From Microlunatus soli (GTDB lineage Bacteria; Actinomycetota; Actinomycetes; Propionibacteriales; Propionibacteriaceae): DNA of 64,000 bases. The notes under the pieces are model-generated. The model did no database searches. It was not told the origin of the DNA and saw nothing but the letters and a program-made list of their open reading frames with translations. A program made the translations under genes and the position numbers. Shown here piece after piece: positions 53,026 to 64,000 of the stretch (the stretch's first letter is position 1; every line of letters begins with the position of its first letter). The stretch covers positions 2,046,001 through 2,110,000 of the forward strand of contig NZ_LT629772.1 of the NCBI RefSeq assembly GCF_900105385.1. The letters run 5' to 3'.

Positions 53026-54683
53026 GCTGTCTCCGGCGCCGGCTGGAGGCCGAGTCGACTGATCGACTCCTCGCGCATCTGCACCTTCCTGATCTTGCCG
53101 GTCACCGTCATCGGGAAGTCATCGGTGATGATCACGTAGCGGGGGATCTTGTACCGCGCGAGCTGGCCACTGCAGAAGGACTTCAGCGCGTCGGCGTCGA
53201 TCGGCTCGGCACCTGCGCGCAGTTTGATCCAGACGCAGAGTTCTTCACCGTACTTGGGATCGGGGACGCCGACGACCTGGGCGTCGGAGATGTCGGGGTG
53301 GGTGTAGAGGAACTCCTCGACCTCCCGCGGATAGACGTTCTCGCCGCCACGGATCACCATGTCCTTGATCCGGCCGACGATGTTGACGTAGCCGTCAGCA
53401 CGCATAACACCAAGATCACCGGTGTGCATCCAGCCGTCCGCGTCGATCGCCGCGGTCGTCTTCTCCGGTTCGTTCCAGTAGCCGAGCATCACCGAATAAC
53501 CCTTGGTGCACAGCTCTCCCGGCTCGCCACGGGGTGCAGTGGCGCCGGTCGCGTCGGTGATCTTGACCTCGACATGGGAATGCACCCGGCCGACGGTCGC
53601 GGTGCGGCGTTCGACGTCGTCATCGCGTAACGTCTGCAGCGAGACCGGCGAGGTCTCGGTCATCCCGTACGCGATCGACACCTCCCGCATGCTCATGTCG
53701 TTCATGCACCGCTTCATCACCTCGATCGGGCAGTTCGAGCCGGCCATGATCCCGGTCCGCAGCGTGCTCAGGTCGTAGTCGGCGAAGTCGGGATGATCAA
53801 GCTCGGCGATGAACATCGTCGGGACGCCGTAGAGCGCCGTTGCCCGCTCGGCCTGGACCGCCGACAGTGCCGCGTCCGGCGCGAATCCCTCGCTCGGGAT
53901 GATCATGGTCGCGCCGTGGGTGGTGCAGCCGAGGTTGCCCATCACCATGCCGAAGCAGTGATAGAAGGGCACCGGGATGACCAGTCGGTCGGCGTCGGTG
54001 AAACCGATGGTCTCGGTGACCTGGTAGCCGTTGTTCAGGATGTTGCGATGGCTCAGCGTGGCGCCCTTGGGGTAGCCGGTGGTGCCGGAGGTGTACTGGA
54101 TGTTGATCGGTTCGTCCGGTGTCAGCCCGGCCAGCGCTTCGGCGATCGCTGTCTCCGGCTGGTCGGCACCTGCCGCGATCAGGTCCTGCCAGGTCTGCTC
54201 GCCGAGGTAGATGATCCGGGACAGCGCCGGGCAGTCCGGGCCGACCTCGGTCAGCATCGCGCGATAGTCGGCATCCTTGAAGCCGGCTGCACTGATCACC
54301 GTCGAGCAGCCGGACTGGTTGAGCGCGTAACGGAGCTCGTGGCTGCGGTAGGACGGGTTGATGTTGACCAGGATCACGCCGATCTTTGCGGTGGCGTATT
54401 GCACCAGCGTCCATTCGGCCCTGTTCGGCGCCCAGATCCCGAGCCGGTCGCCCTTGGCGACGCCGAGACCGAGCAGGCCGCGGGCCACCTCGTTGACCGC
54501 GGCATCGAACTCGGCGTAGGTCCACCGGCGTCCGGTCGCACACTCCACCAGTGCGTCGTTGTCGCCGAACCGGGCGACGGTCCGTTCCAGGTTGGCGCCG
54601 ATCGTCTCGTCCAGCAGGGCCGGCTCGCTCGGCCCGGCAGCGTACGACGGTTCGGCCCTGACTTCTGCGGCAGGTGAACTCAT
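53022..54683 (-). CDS. Fatty-acid CoA ligase (AMP-binding)
   Basis: 553-residue adenylate-forming enzyme that activates a carboxylate with ATP and CoA. P-loop [13 protein letters not shown] near 196, gate region [21 protein letters not shown] near 340, [31 protein letters not shown] (in parts, about 420-450) and the C-terminal lysine in TVTGKIRK. Resembles the medium/long-chain group (FadD35-like). Coupled to the PPOX-family gene downstream. Confidence 0.92.
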   Translation of the reverse strand: MSSPAAEVRAEPSYAAGPSEPALLDETIGANLERTVARFGDNDALVECATGRRWTYAEFDAAVNEVARGLLGLGVAKGDRLGIWAPNRAEWTLVQYATAKIGVILVNINPSYRSHELRYALNQSGCSTVISAAGFKDADYRAMLTEVGPDCPALSRIIYLGEQTWQDLIAAGADQPETAIAEALAGLTPDEPINIQYTSGTTGYPKGATLSHRNILNNGYQVTETIGFTDADRLVIPVPFYHCFGMVMGNLGCTTHGATMIIPSEGFAPDAALSAVQAERATALYGVPTMFIAELDHPDFADYDLSTLRTGIMAGSNCPIEVMKRCMNDMSMREVSIAYGMTETSPVSLQTLRDDDVERRTATVGRVHSHVEVKITDATGATAPRGEPGELCTKGYSVMLGYWNEPEKTTAAIDADGWMHTGDLGVMRADGYVNIVGRIKDMVIRGGENVYPREVEEFLYTHPDISDAQVVGVPDPKYGEELCVWIKLRAGAEPIDADALKSFCSGQLARYKIPRYVIITDDFPMTVTGKIRKVQMREESISRLGLQPAPETA

Positions 54684-54767
54684 GGCGTCACGGTACCGCC
54701 AGGATCGGGCCGTCGGAACAGTTCGCGATTCGCCTCGGCACGGCTTCGCTCCCTACCCTTGCTGGCT

Positions 54768-55565
54768 ATGACCGAGCCTGTCCTCTCTGGGCGGCCGACG
54801 CAGCAGATCGAGCGGGACGACTCCGCATCCGATCGACGGACCACCGGTCCCGCTGCGCCGGCCTTCGCCCAGCTCTCCAGCCCCTATTTCCCGATCCTGG
54901 TCGCCGGCTTCGTCGGCGTCATGTTGATCAGCAACATCACCGGCACCAAGGGTGTCGTCCTCTTCCCCTTCCTGAACTTTTCCGCCGGCCCGTTCTCGAT
55001 GCACGGCCTGGTCACCGACGGGGCCTTCTACCTCTTCCCCGCCGCCTACGTGCTGGGTGACGTGATCAGCGAGGTGTACGGCTTCAAGGCGATGCGCAGG
55101 GTGATCCTGTCCGGCTTCGGCGTGCTGCTGCTGGCCTCGCTGTGTTTCTGGATCACCGTCCAGTTACCGGCCGCCGACTTCTACGAGGGTCAGCAGGCCT
55201 TCGAGGCCGTCGCCGGCGTCGTACCGCGCTTCCTGGCCGCCGGACTGGCCGGCTATCTGGTCGGCGAATTCCTGAACTCGTTGGTGCTGGTGAAGATGAA
55301 GGCCCGGTCCGGTGAACGCCGGCTCTGGGCCCGGCTGCTCGGCAGCACCGTGGTCGGCGAATTCGCCGACACGCTGATCTTCTGCGCCATCGCCGCCGGC
55401 GCGCTGGGCATCTCGACCTGGCAGGACTTCGTCAACTACACGGTGATCGGATTCGCCTGGAAGACCCTGGTGGAGATCCTGGTGATGCCGATCACCTACC
55501 GGGTGACCGCCGCCCTGAAGCGTCGCGAGCCGACCTACCAGCAGGCCCTGCAGGCCCACCCCTGA
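54768..55565 (+). CDS. yhhQ: Queuosine precursor transporter (YhhQ/VUT family)
   Basis: 265-residue membrane protein with about six helices. Family motifs: GVMLISNITGTKGVVLFPF (about 44-62), YVLGDVISEVYGFKAMRR (about 90-107) and VGEFADTLIFCAIA (about 190). It imports preQ0/preQ1 for queuosine tRNA modification. The first 35 residues are a polar extension. ATG at 54768; an in-frame TTG is three codons upstream. No preQ1 riboswitch was recognised in front. Confidence 0.9.
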   Translation: MTEPVLSGRPTQQIERDDSASDRRTTGPAAPAFAQLSSPYFPILVAGFVGVMLISNITGTKGVVLFPFLNFSAGPFSMHGLVTDGAFYLFPAAYVLGDVISEVYGFKAMRRVILSGFGVLLLASLCFWITVQLPAADFYEGQQAFEAVAGVVPRFLAAGLAGYLVGEFLNSLVLVKMKARSGERRLWARLLGSTVVGEFADTLIFCAIAAGALGISTWQDFVNYTVIGFAWKTLVEILVMPITYRVTAALKRREPTYQQALQAHP

Positions 55566-55580
55566 GCCACCCCCAACCCG

Positions 55581-55639
55581 CCGACCCGTCGATTCCTCCC
55601 GACTTTCCCCGGTGTGTCGAGGAGGAAAAGACGGATCGG
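55581..55639. terminator. Palindrome between convergent genes, possible bidirectional terminator
   Basis: A 59-base imperfect inverted repeat (arm start CCGACCCGTC, arm end ACGGATCGG), 15 bases after the yhhQ stop and before the convergent hydrolase. There is no T-tract. Each arm carries a CCGAC-like motif twice, about 18-19 bases apart, resembling the design of elements A and B, so it may be a sixth member instead. Confidence 0.5.
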
Positions 55640-55792
55640 CAGCCGTCGTCGGAGGCTCTGAGCCCATCGAGAAATGATCGTCCCGACGAAGATCGCGATA
55701 CCGGGCAGTCGACATGATCATGGCATCGTCGTCCCGCCTCACGGCTGCCCCGGTCGGCGGTCGAGGGAAGACATGCCTAGGCGAGAACGCGA

Positions 55793-56479
55793 TCAGCCCG
55801 CGTTGATGCCGTCATCCACAGCTGCACGACGATGATCGAGCAGCCAGTCGTACAGCGAGCGATCGTCATAGGCGGCGGTCCAGGCATCGTGGCCACCGAC
55901 CGGGTTGATCGTCGCCCGGATGTCACCCCCGGCCGCCTCGATCGCCTCGACGATGCCGGTGGTTCCGGCTATCGGCACGATCGGATCGTCGGTGTTGTGG
56001 AACGCCCAGATCGGCAGCCCGGTCAGGCGATCGGCCGTCGCAGGATCGCCCCGACCGCAGATCGGCGCGATGGCGGCGAACCTGCCGGGCTGTCGAGCAG
56101 CAAGACTCCAGGTGCCGCTCCCGCCCATGCTGAGCCCGGTCAGACAGACCCGGTCGGGATCGATCGGCAGGGTCGCGACGAGTTCGTCGATCAGCCCGAA
56201 CAGCGACTCCTGGTGATCCTCCCACCTGGTGTCGGCCGGGCACTGCGGCGCCGCCATCACGAACGGCAGCTCCTGGCCCTGGCTGACCTGCCGCGGTGGG
56301 CCGTGCACCGCCACCAGCTCAAGGTCGTCGCCGCGTTCACCGGCGCCATGCAGGAAGATCACCAGCGGCAGCGGCTCGGACCCGCCGTCCGGTCGGTGCA
56401 GCAGATAGGCCAGGTCGTCGGACCGCATCGTCGAGTCCGCGCCGGCGCGTTCGGCAGCCCGGAAGCGTTGGTTATCCAT
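55793..56479 (-). CDS. Alpha/beta-hydrolase (phospholipase/carboxylesterase-like)
   Basis: 228-residue serine hydrolase with oxyanion region VIFLHGAGERGDD (about 40-52), nucleophile GLSMGGSG (about 115-122), an Asp in FHNTDDPIVP and a final His in VGGHDAWTAAYDD. Similar to peptidase S9/LpqC-like esterases. No signal peptide. The substrate is unknown. Confidence 0.85.
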   Translation of the reverse strand: MDNQRFRAAERAGADSTMRSDDLAYLLHRPDGGSEPLPLVIFLHGAGERGDDLELVAVHGPPRQVSQGQELPFVMAAPQCPADTRWEDHQESLFGLIDELVATLPIDPDRVCLTGLSMGGSGTWSLAARQPGRFAAIAPICGRGDPATADRLTGLPIWAFHNTDDPIVPIAGTTGIVEAIEAAGGDIRATINPVGGHDAWTAAYDDRSLYDWLLDHRRAAVDDGINAG

Positions 56480-56564
56480 TCGAGAAGTTGATCACACTCG
56501 GCAACACACGCAGCACCTCGCGAGCGCGGATCCCGCCCTTCGGGACCGCGGCATCGCCGACCGC

Positions 56565-57299
56565 CTATCGGGCAGTGGCCTGCGCCCATCGCAGCCACTG
56601 CGTACCGAGGGTGGCGAACGGCTCGTCGTGCCCGGCCAGCATTCGACACACGACCGTTGCCGCAGCCCGCGCGTGGTGATCTTGCTCGTCGGTGATCATC
56701 GCGGCATCCCGAGCGGCGTCGTACTCGTCCTGGTCGACCAACCCGAAGTCGTTGCCCCTGGACCACAGATCGAGCTCAAGATCGACATAGTCAGCGGAGT
56801 TCGCCGCACGCTCCGCAGGAGTAGCGATGTCGACTGTGATGCCACCGTCCTGCCACCACCAGGCAGTCCACCACGCAGCACGGGTAATGAGCTGGACACC
56901 GTCCATGGCCAGCCGACTGACGGGTCTCCCCGCCCGATCACGGTTCGTCGTGCCGGCGGGTGCGTACAACCAGGTGCCGTACTCGTCCTCGGCCAGCAGA
57001 TCGGCATGCCAGGCACGGGACTCCCCCGTCAGCTTGTTCTTGGTGACCTTCCACTGTTCTGACACGGGAGCCGACGCTACCGTCGGATCCGATTCGTCAA
57101 AGCATCCCCAATGCGGCGCGTCCGGGCCGAAGCTGATCGCAACTTTGCTTGCGAAGCTCGCCGCGACCTGCACCGCGGCAACAGTGCAGATGATCATGTC
57201 GGTGGCGATCCGAGGTGTGGGTTCTCGCAGCAGGGTGGCACCCGCCCACACAGGTGTCTGCGACGGGTCCGCAGCGGACCATCGGCCGATCGCCGTCAC
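56565..57299 (-). CDS. DUF402-domain protein
   Basis: The C-terminal 165 residues hold a DUF402 domain (WWWQDGG..VDIATPAER, then YVDLELDLWSRGNDFGLVDQDE), related to RNase FAU-1-like phosphohydrolase domains. From the GTG at 57299 the protein has 244 residues, and that GTG overlaps the previous stop (GTGA), suggesting coupling. The first 78 residues match nothing I know; the GTG at 57065 would give just the domain (166 residues). Start uncertain. Confidence 0.7.
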   Translation of the reverse strand: MTAIGRWSAADPSQTPVWAGATLLREPTPRIATDMIICTVAAVQVAASFASKVAISFGPDAPHWGCFDESDPTVASAPVSEQWKVTKNKLTGESRAWHADLLAEDEYGTWLYAPAGTTNRDRAGRPVSRLAMDGVQLITRAAWWTAWWWQDGGITVDIATPAERAANSADYVDLELDLWSRGNDFGLVDQDEYDAARDAAMITDEQDHHARAAATVVCRMLAGHDEPFATLGTQWLRWAQATAR

Positions 57300-57760
57300 C
57301 GGTGCCCATCAAGCAGGATCGCCTTGTCGATCCTCCCCATGATCCGGTAGGCACGGGCCCAGACGGTCGGGTCGGCCAGCGGAAGCCCACGCCAGTGGGC
57401 CGTCACGCGCGACGGCATCGGCTCCACTCCGTTCGGTCCGTGCAGGGCGAAGTTCACCAGCAGATCGACCGGACCGTCGAGGACGAGTCTGCGATCGGAG
57501 GCGTAGACGCCGCCGGTCAGGGTCTCGTCCCGATAGGCCAGTCCACCGATCGTCAACGCGTCCAACACGTGAGCGACCGGAGCGTCGACGGTGATATCCC
57601 AGTCGTGGGCGACATGGACGAGGCCCAGGCCGAGCAGCAGTCCCGAGCCACCGACCGCCGGTTCGAGGCCATGCTCCCGCAGCGCGATGATCACACGCAG
57701 AGCGTCTGCCAGCGGCGGTGTGACCGGCTCGCCGTCCGCGGCCGATTCGTGATCGTCCAC
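57296..57760 (-). CDS. Nucleotidyltransferase-like hypothetical protein
   Basis: 154-residue protein with a nucleotidyltransferase-fold signature: VGGSGLLLGLGLVHVAHDWDITVD (GGS...G..., DWD; about 37-60). Such domains occur in tRNA/antibiotic nucleotidyltransferases and toxin-antitoxin systems; here the partner would be the DUF402 protein that overlaps its stop. Function unknown. Confidence 0.7.
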   Translation of the reverse strand: MDDHESAADGEPVTPPLADALRVIIALREHGLEPAVGGSGLLLGLGLVHVAHDWDITVDAPVAHVLDALTIGGLAYRDETLTGGVYASDRRLVLDGPVDLLVNFALHGPNGVEPMPSRVTAHWRGLPLADPTVWARAYRIMGRIDKAILLDGHR

Positions 57761-57795
57761 CTGGCCATCCTTCCACCGCCGAGCGGGTCGGCAGC

Positions 57796-58785
57796 TCAGA
57801 TCATCGCGTCGACGGCCCGCAGGTTGGCGATCGTACGGTCCCGGCGCTGCTCGGTCCAGGCTGTGGTGTGGCCCTCCGGTGGTGGCGCACCGATGATCGT
57901 CATGAAGAGCTGGACCGGCAGCCAGTCGGGAAGATCACCTCCGCGCGCACGAACGTAGTGGCGCCAGAATCCCTTGCGCAGCACGGACATCTCCGGTTCG
58001 TGCTGCCAGACGCCCGGACCCCAGCCACCGAAGTCGAGGTCGCTCAGCGGATGCTGGACACCGGCACTCTCCCAGTCGATCAGGCCGGCCACGGCACCGT
58101 CGGAGTTGATCATGATCTGGCCCTCGTTCAGATCCCGATGCGCAAAGGTCGAGGGCATGTCCAGGCACGGCGACATGATCTTCATCCAGACCCCTGCCCG
58201 GTGGGCTGAAAGCAGTGCCGCATCCGCCAGCGACCTGCAGAGTTCCTCCAACACCCCAGGGCGGAGGTAGTCCTCCACATGCCACAGCGTGCGTTCCAGC
58301 GGATCGGGGCTGGCCGGTGGTGACGACCGCAGTGTCTCCGGCACGGCGGCGACGTCAATGCGGTGACAGCCGGCGATCAGTTCGGCGAGTTCGGCCAACA
58401 TCTGCTGCCAGCGTTCGCGGTCGGCACGATCCTGGACTGCTGCCCAGGTCCGCCAAGGACCGCGGGAGATGACGCTGACCGGGTAGGGCCAGAGTTCCTC
58501 GTCGTCGAGCCGGGCGATCAGCCGCGGGGCGGCAATGCCGTACTGCTCCAACAGCGGCAGGGCCGCCGCCTCCCGCTCGAGCCCGGGCACCCACCGGTGG
58601 CTGCGCGGCAACAACACGACGCAATCCGGTGCCAGGATCGCGAAGCGATGCCAGCCCTCCCCGGTCAGTTCGACCGCGGACAGGTCCGGCAGATCGAGCA
58701 CCGTACGCAGCCGCGCACGTTGCGGTGGCGTCAGGACGATCTCCAGCGCGCGCGGAGCTATCTCGCGCGAGGGCGGGCCTGGCAC
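57796..58785 (-). CDS. Aminoglycoside phosphotransferase-family protein
   Basis: 329-residue APH-fold protein. Catalytic loop FAHRDLNEGQIMI (about 218-230) and metal site GLIDWESAG (about 238-246) are present, with HRD in place of HGD. Substrate unknown; possibly small-molecule or macrolide-like phosphorylation. Thirty-five bases after the NTase-like gene's upstream end on the same strand. Confidence 0.83.
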   Translation of the reverse strand: MPGPPSREIAPRALEIVLTPPQRARLRTVLDLPDLSAVELTGEGWHRFAILAPDCVVLLPRSHRWVPGLEREAAALPLLEQYGIAAPRLIARLDDEELWPYPVSVISRGPWRTWAAVQDRADRERWQQMLAELAELIAGCHRIDVAAVPETLRSSPPASPDPLERTLWHVEDYLRPGVLEELCRSLADAALLSAHRAGVWMKIMSPCLDMPSTFAHRDLNEGQIMINSDGAVAGLIDWESAGVQHPLSDLDFGGWGPGVWQHEPEMSVLRKGFWRHYVRARGGDLPDWLPVQLFMTIIGAPPPEGHTTAWTEQRRDRTIANLRAVDAMI

Positions 58786-58837
58786 GTTTGCGGTCGTCAG
58801 CCGAGGTGTGCTGTCAGAGCTGGGAAGCCGTTGAGGC

Positions 58838-59068
58838 CTACCCGGTCTCGAAGTAGGAGCCGCGGAGATAGTCGTGGACGGCCTTCTCGGGCACTCGGAA
58901 GCTTCGGCCGAACCTGGCCGCCTCGAGTTCCCCGGAGTGGATCATCCGGTAAACCGACATCTTCGACACGCGCATCACCGACGCCACCTCGGCGACGGTC
59001 AGGAACTTCACGCCGGAGAGCGTCCCGTCGATCGGGGTCACGCCCGGCGAGTCAGGCTGATTGGTCAT
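58838..59068 (-). CDS. BldC-like helix-turn-helix protein
   Basis: 76-residue MerR-like/excisionase-type DNA-binding protein: FLTVAEVASVMRVSKMSVYRMIHSGELEAARFGRSFRVPEKAVHDYL (residues about 22-68, in one domain). It matches Rv0500A, next to proC in mycobacteria, and the developmental regulator BldC in layout. ATG at 59068. Confidence 0.92.
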   Translation of the reverse strand: MTNQPDSPGVTPIDGTLSGVKFLTVAEVASVMRVSKMSVYRMIHSGELEAARFGRSFRVPEKAVHDYLRGSYFETG

Positions 59069-59391
59069 CAGAGCACACCGTTTCCGATCCGCGTCGTGGC
59101 TGGCTTCCCCTCCAGCGTCGTGCGCGCATCTGCTGTGAGACTAGTGGCAAACGGGGCAATTGGGAAAGCCGCGGCGTCGAAATTCCGCCGACACGCCGCG
59201 AACAGAGCTTGACCAATGCCTGACACTTTCCCTGCGCCGGGGGTGACGAGCACCCTGATCGGACGTTAAGGCCAGCCTCACCTGGCTGGACGGCGACGGG
59301 TTCCGGGTGCATCGTGGACAGTGACTGAGTGACCTGCGCCACATCGAAGGATCACTGGGGCCACATCCGAGGAACCCAACTGGAGGCGACG
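59069..59391. other. Divergent intergenic region
   Basis: 323 bases between the HTH gene and the DUF1540 gene. The only candidates seen are a weak iron-box-like stretch at 59266-59284 and a hairpin-like GCCAGCC...GGCTGG at about 59271-59288. No gene or RNA recognised. Confidence 0.45.
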
Positions 59392-59679
59392 ATGACCACG
59401 ATGAGCCTGCCGATCGTCAATACCTGCAGCGTCGAGGGCTGCTCCTACAACCACGACCACGACTGCCACGCCGGCGCGATCACCGTGATCGAGGAGACCT
59501 CGGCCTGCGGCACCTACTTCGCCGACGGCCACAAGGGCGGCGGCGCCGAGACCGGCCACGTCGGCGCCTGTCACCGCACTGACTGCGTCCACAACTCCTC
59601 GTTGGAGTGTTCGGCCGAAAGCGTCGAGATCGGTCCTGCCGGTGACGTCGCCGACTGCCTCACCTTCAGCGCCCGCTGA
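59392..59679 (+). CDS. DUF1540 cysteine-rich protein
   Basis: 95-residue protein with two Cys-rich DUF1540 halves: CSVEGCSYNHDHDCHAGAI (about 12-30) and CHRTDCVHNSSLECSAESV (about 62-80), each followed by a fourth Cys. It probably binds a metal. ATG at 59392 with TGGAGG upstream. Function unknown in any organism as far as I know. Confidence 0.88.
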   Translation: MTTMSLPIVNTCSVEGCSYNHDHDCHAGAITVIEETSACGTYFADGHKGGGAETGHVGACHRTDCVHNSSLECSAESVEIGPAGDVADCLTFSAR

Positions 59680-59689
59680 ACCAGCCGCG

Positions 59690-59761
59690 CAGAGTTCAGG
59701 ATCCGGGCAGAATTCGGGATCCGGTCAGAGTTCGGGATCCGGTCAGAATTCGGGATCCAGG
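59690..59761. repeat. 18-bp tandem repeat spanning a stop codon (4 copies)
   Basis: Four 18-base units (59690-59707, 59708-59725, 59726-59743, 59744-59761) of the form CAGAATTCGGGATCCGGT. On the minus strand the last unit is the end of acuC; it encodes DPEF and its TGA straddles into the next unit. Two further units repeat that stop. Confidence 0.9.
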
Positions 59762-60911
59762 CCGAGCTCGGGGAACACGGCCCGCCGGGTGGCCAGGATC
59801 GCCTGATCCAACCGGCTCGCGGGATCGAAGCCCTCGCTCATCGGAGCGAAGTCGATCGGACTGCCGTCGGTCATGCTCTCCGGTGCGTCCGCGCCCTGCT
59901 GATCGCGCCAGCTCTGTGGGATCTGCGTCTGGGGCGGGATCGGCCGACCGGAAATGATGCCCAACAGGTGCGCCCAGGCCCGCGGTACGACGTCGACGAG
60001 GGCGTAGCCGCCGCCCCCGGCTGCCACCCAGCGCCCGTCGGTCAGTTCGTCGGCCAGTCGCGCGATCTCCAGGTACGACGCCCGCTGGCCGTCAACGCTC
60101 AGCCGCAGATCGGCCAGCGGATCGTGCCGGTGTGAGTCGCAGCCGTGCTGACTGATCAGGATGGTCGGCTTGAACGCTGCCAACGCCTCCGGCACCACCG
60201 CGTCGAACGCCCGCAGCCAACCCCGGTCGTCGGTCCCCGAGGGCAACGCCACATTGACCGCACTGCCGACCGCCGCCGGTCCGCCGGTCTCGTGCGGGTA
60301 TCCGGTCCCGGGGAACAGTCGGACCGGCGTTTCATGCAGGCTGATCGTCAGCACCCGCGGATCGTTGTAGAAGATCGTCTGGACGCCGTCGCCGTGGTGA
60401 ACGTCGACGTCGACGTAGGCGATCCGTTCGCAGCCCTGCTGCAGCAACCAGTCGATCGCGATCGCCAGATCGTTGTAGATGCAGAAGCCGCTGGCCGCCG
60501 AGGGCATCGCGTGATGCCAGCCGCCGGCGATGTTGACCGCCCGCCGGACCTCGCCCTGCCAGACCGACCGAGCCGCCTCGACACTGGCCGCCGCGACCTG
60601 GGAACTCACCTCGTGCATCCGTGGGAACACCGGATTGTCGGTGGTGCCCAGTCCGTGGATCGGATCGGGCTCGCCGGCCCGTACGGCGTCGATGTAGTCG
60701 TCGGTGTGCACCCGGCGGATCAGCGCGTCGCTCGGCGCCGGCGGTTCGACCACCTGCAGGTGCTCCAGGACGCCGAGCGCCTTGGCCAGCGTGACCGCAC
60801 TCTTCACCCGGCCGGGGGCCATCGGATGCAGCGCGCCGAAGTCGTAGCGGGTGAGCAGATCGGACAGGATCAGCCTGGCCTCAGCCGACCGGGTGGGCGC
60901 CGCATCGGCAC

Positions 60912-60915
<4 letters not shown>
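59743..60915 (-). CDS. acuC: Acetoin utilization protein AcuC / class I deacetylase
   Basis: 390-residue zinc deacetylase of the histone-deacetylase family, which removes acetyl groups from lysines (in Bacillus, of acetyl-CoA synthetase). The His-His dyad is in GGWHHAMPSAASGFC (about 131-145), zinc ligands in YVDVDVHHGDGVQ (about 166-178) and the loop SQHGCDSHRHDPLA. The ATG overlaps the proC stop (ATGA). Confidence 0.92.
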
Positions 60916-63814
<2,899 letters not shown>

Positions 63815-63829
<15 letters not shown>

Positions 63830-63865
63830 GGGGTCAGCTGGTTGTAAGGGTCAGTTGGTTGTAAG
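63815..63865. repeat. 17-bp tandem repeat spanning a stop codon (3 copies)
   Basis: Three units of about 17 bases, GTCAGTTGGTTGTAAGG-like, the first carrying the final codons and TAA of the CPBP gene. The second unit also keeps an in-frame TAA. Confidence 0.85.
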
Positions 63866-63962
63866 TGGTTCGGAGCCTGTCGAAGATCGACCAGGTCCGG
63901 CGGGACCACCGGACGACCGGGCTCAGCCGGCGAAGGGTAGACGGGCCCCCTCCGTACGTCGC

Positions 63963-63985
63963 CATTCCGGCGGTCGGCCGGAATG
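63963..63985. repeat. Inverted repeat at the window end
   Basis: CATTCCGG (63963-63970) and CCGGAATG (63978-63985) around a 7-base loop, in a stretch after the CPBP gene where no gene is visible. Possibly a terminator or part of an element cut by the window edge. Confidence 0.4.
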
Positions 63986-64000
63986 ATGCGCTGCCGAGCT

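Noticed and set aside
54684..54767. preQ1 riboswitch before yhhQ
   Set aside because: The gap is short and shows no preQ1 aptamer core or pseudoknot pattern.

Overview
The window is a high-GC actinobacterial chromosome segment. Mycothione reductase (mycothiol metabolism), the tiny actinobacterial ribosomal protein bS22, DUF2510 and BldC-like proteins, an AfsR-type regulator and frequent GTG starts all point that way. The gene content would fit a Propionibacteriaceae-like organism such as Microlunatus, but the genus is inference. No rRNA, tRNA, CRISPR array, phage gene or intact insertion sequence was seen.

Backbone: from about 20.8 to 61.8 kb the conserved genes run, on the minus strand except for the HAD hydrolase, in the order known from Mycobacterium tuberculosis Rv0500-Rv0529. 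Reading right to left they are proC (60912), a small HTH protein (58838), bS22 (51343), an NAD-dependent epimerase (50037), a lysophospholipid acyltransferase (48749), a SerB1-like HAD hydrolase on the opposite strand (41480), a glutaredoxin-like protein (40869), rex-hemA-hemC, cobA/hemD, hemB-hemL, a histidine phosphatase, and the cytochrome c maturation set resA-ccdA-resB-ccsB. These couple redox sensing (Rex), tetrapyrrole synthesis and haem attachment. Accessory blocks sit between the backbone genes.

Layout. 1-2.3 kb: phosphate ABC transporter pstC(partial)-pstA-pstB. 2.2-12.8 kb: mixed genes (EamA exporter, TetR, DUF2510 protein, NagZ-like lipoprotein, mycothione reductase, ECF sigma factor with a membrane partner, a NUDIX-methyltransferase fusion, a secreted protein, a PPOX-family protein, a GNAT). 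13.2-20.8 kb: a compact operon of seven recognisable genes plus a 36-codon ORF at its head, every junction overlapping. It encodes GTP cyclohydrolase I, a RibD-type reductase, a transketolase-like ThDP enzyme, an APH-fold kinase, an unrecognised 434-residue protein, a FemAB/GNAT-like transferase and an MFS exporter. It looks like a pathway for an exported pteridine- or pyrimidine-derived metabolite and is the best candidate for an undescribed system. 20.8-28.1 kb: cytochrome c maturation and early haem genes. 28.2-33.4 kb: a LacI-controlled polyol cassette (dehydrogenase, RbtT/DalT-type permease, FGGY kinase), then a frameshifted secreted-protein pseudogene. 35.1-40.3 kb: rex-hemACD. 43.2-48.7 kb: an AfsR/SARP-type regulator and a TetR-controlled flavin monooxygenase. 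48.7-63.8 kb: the rest of the backbone plus a fatty-acid CoA ligase, a queuosine-precursor transporter, several APH-fold proteins, AcuC, Asd and a CPBP membrane protein.

Small-scale structure is unusually rich. Five (perhaps six) intergenic palindromes of about 60-70 bp share one design: each arm carries a short motif twice, about 19 bp apart, and the arms are inverted. Three genes end in 17-18 bp tandem repeats whose unit contains the stop codon. Operator-like palindromes are visible for two TetR regulators, the LacI regulator and Rex.
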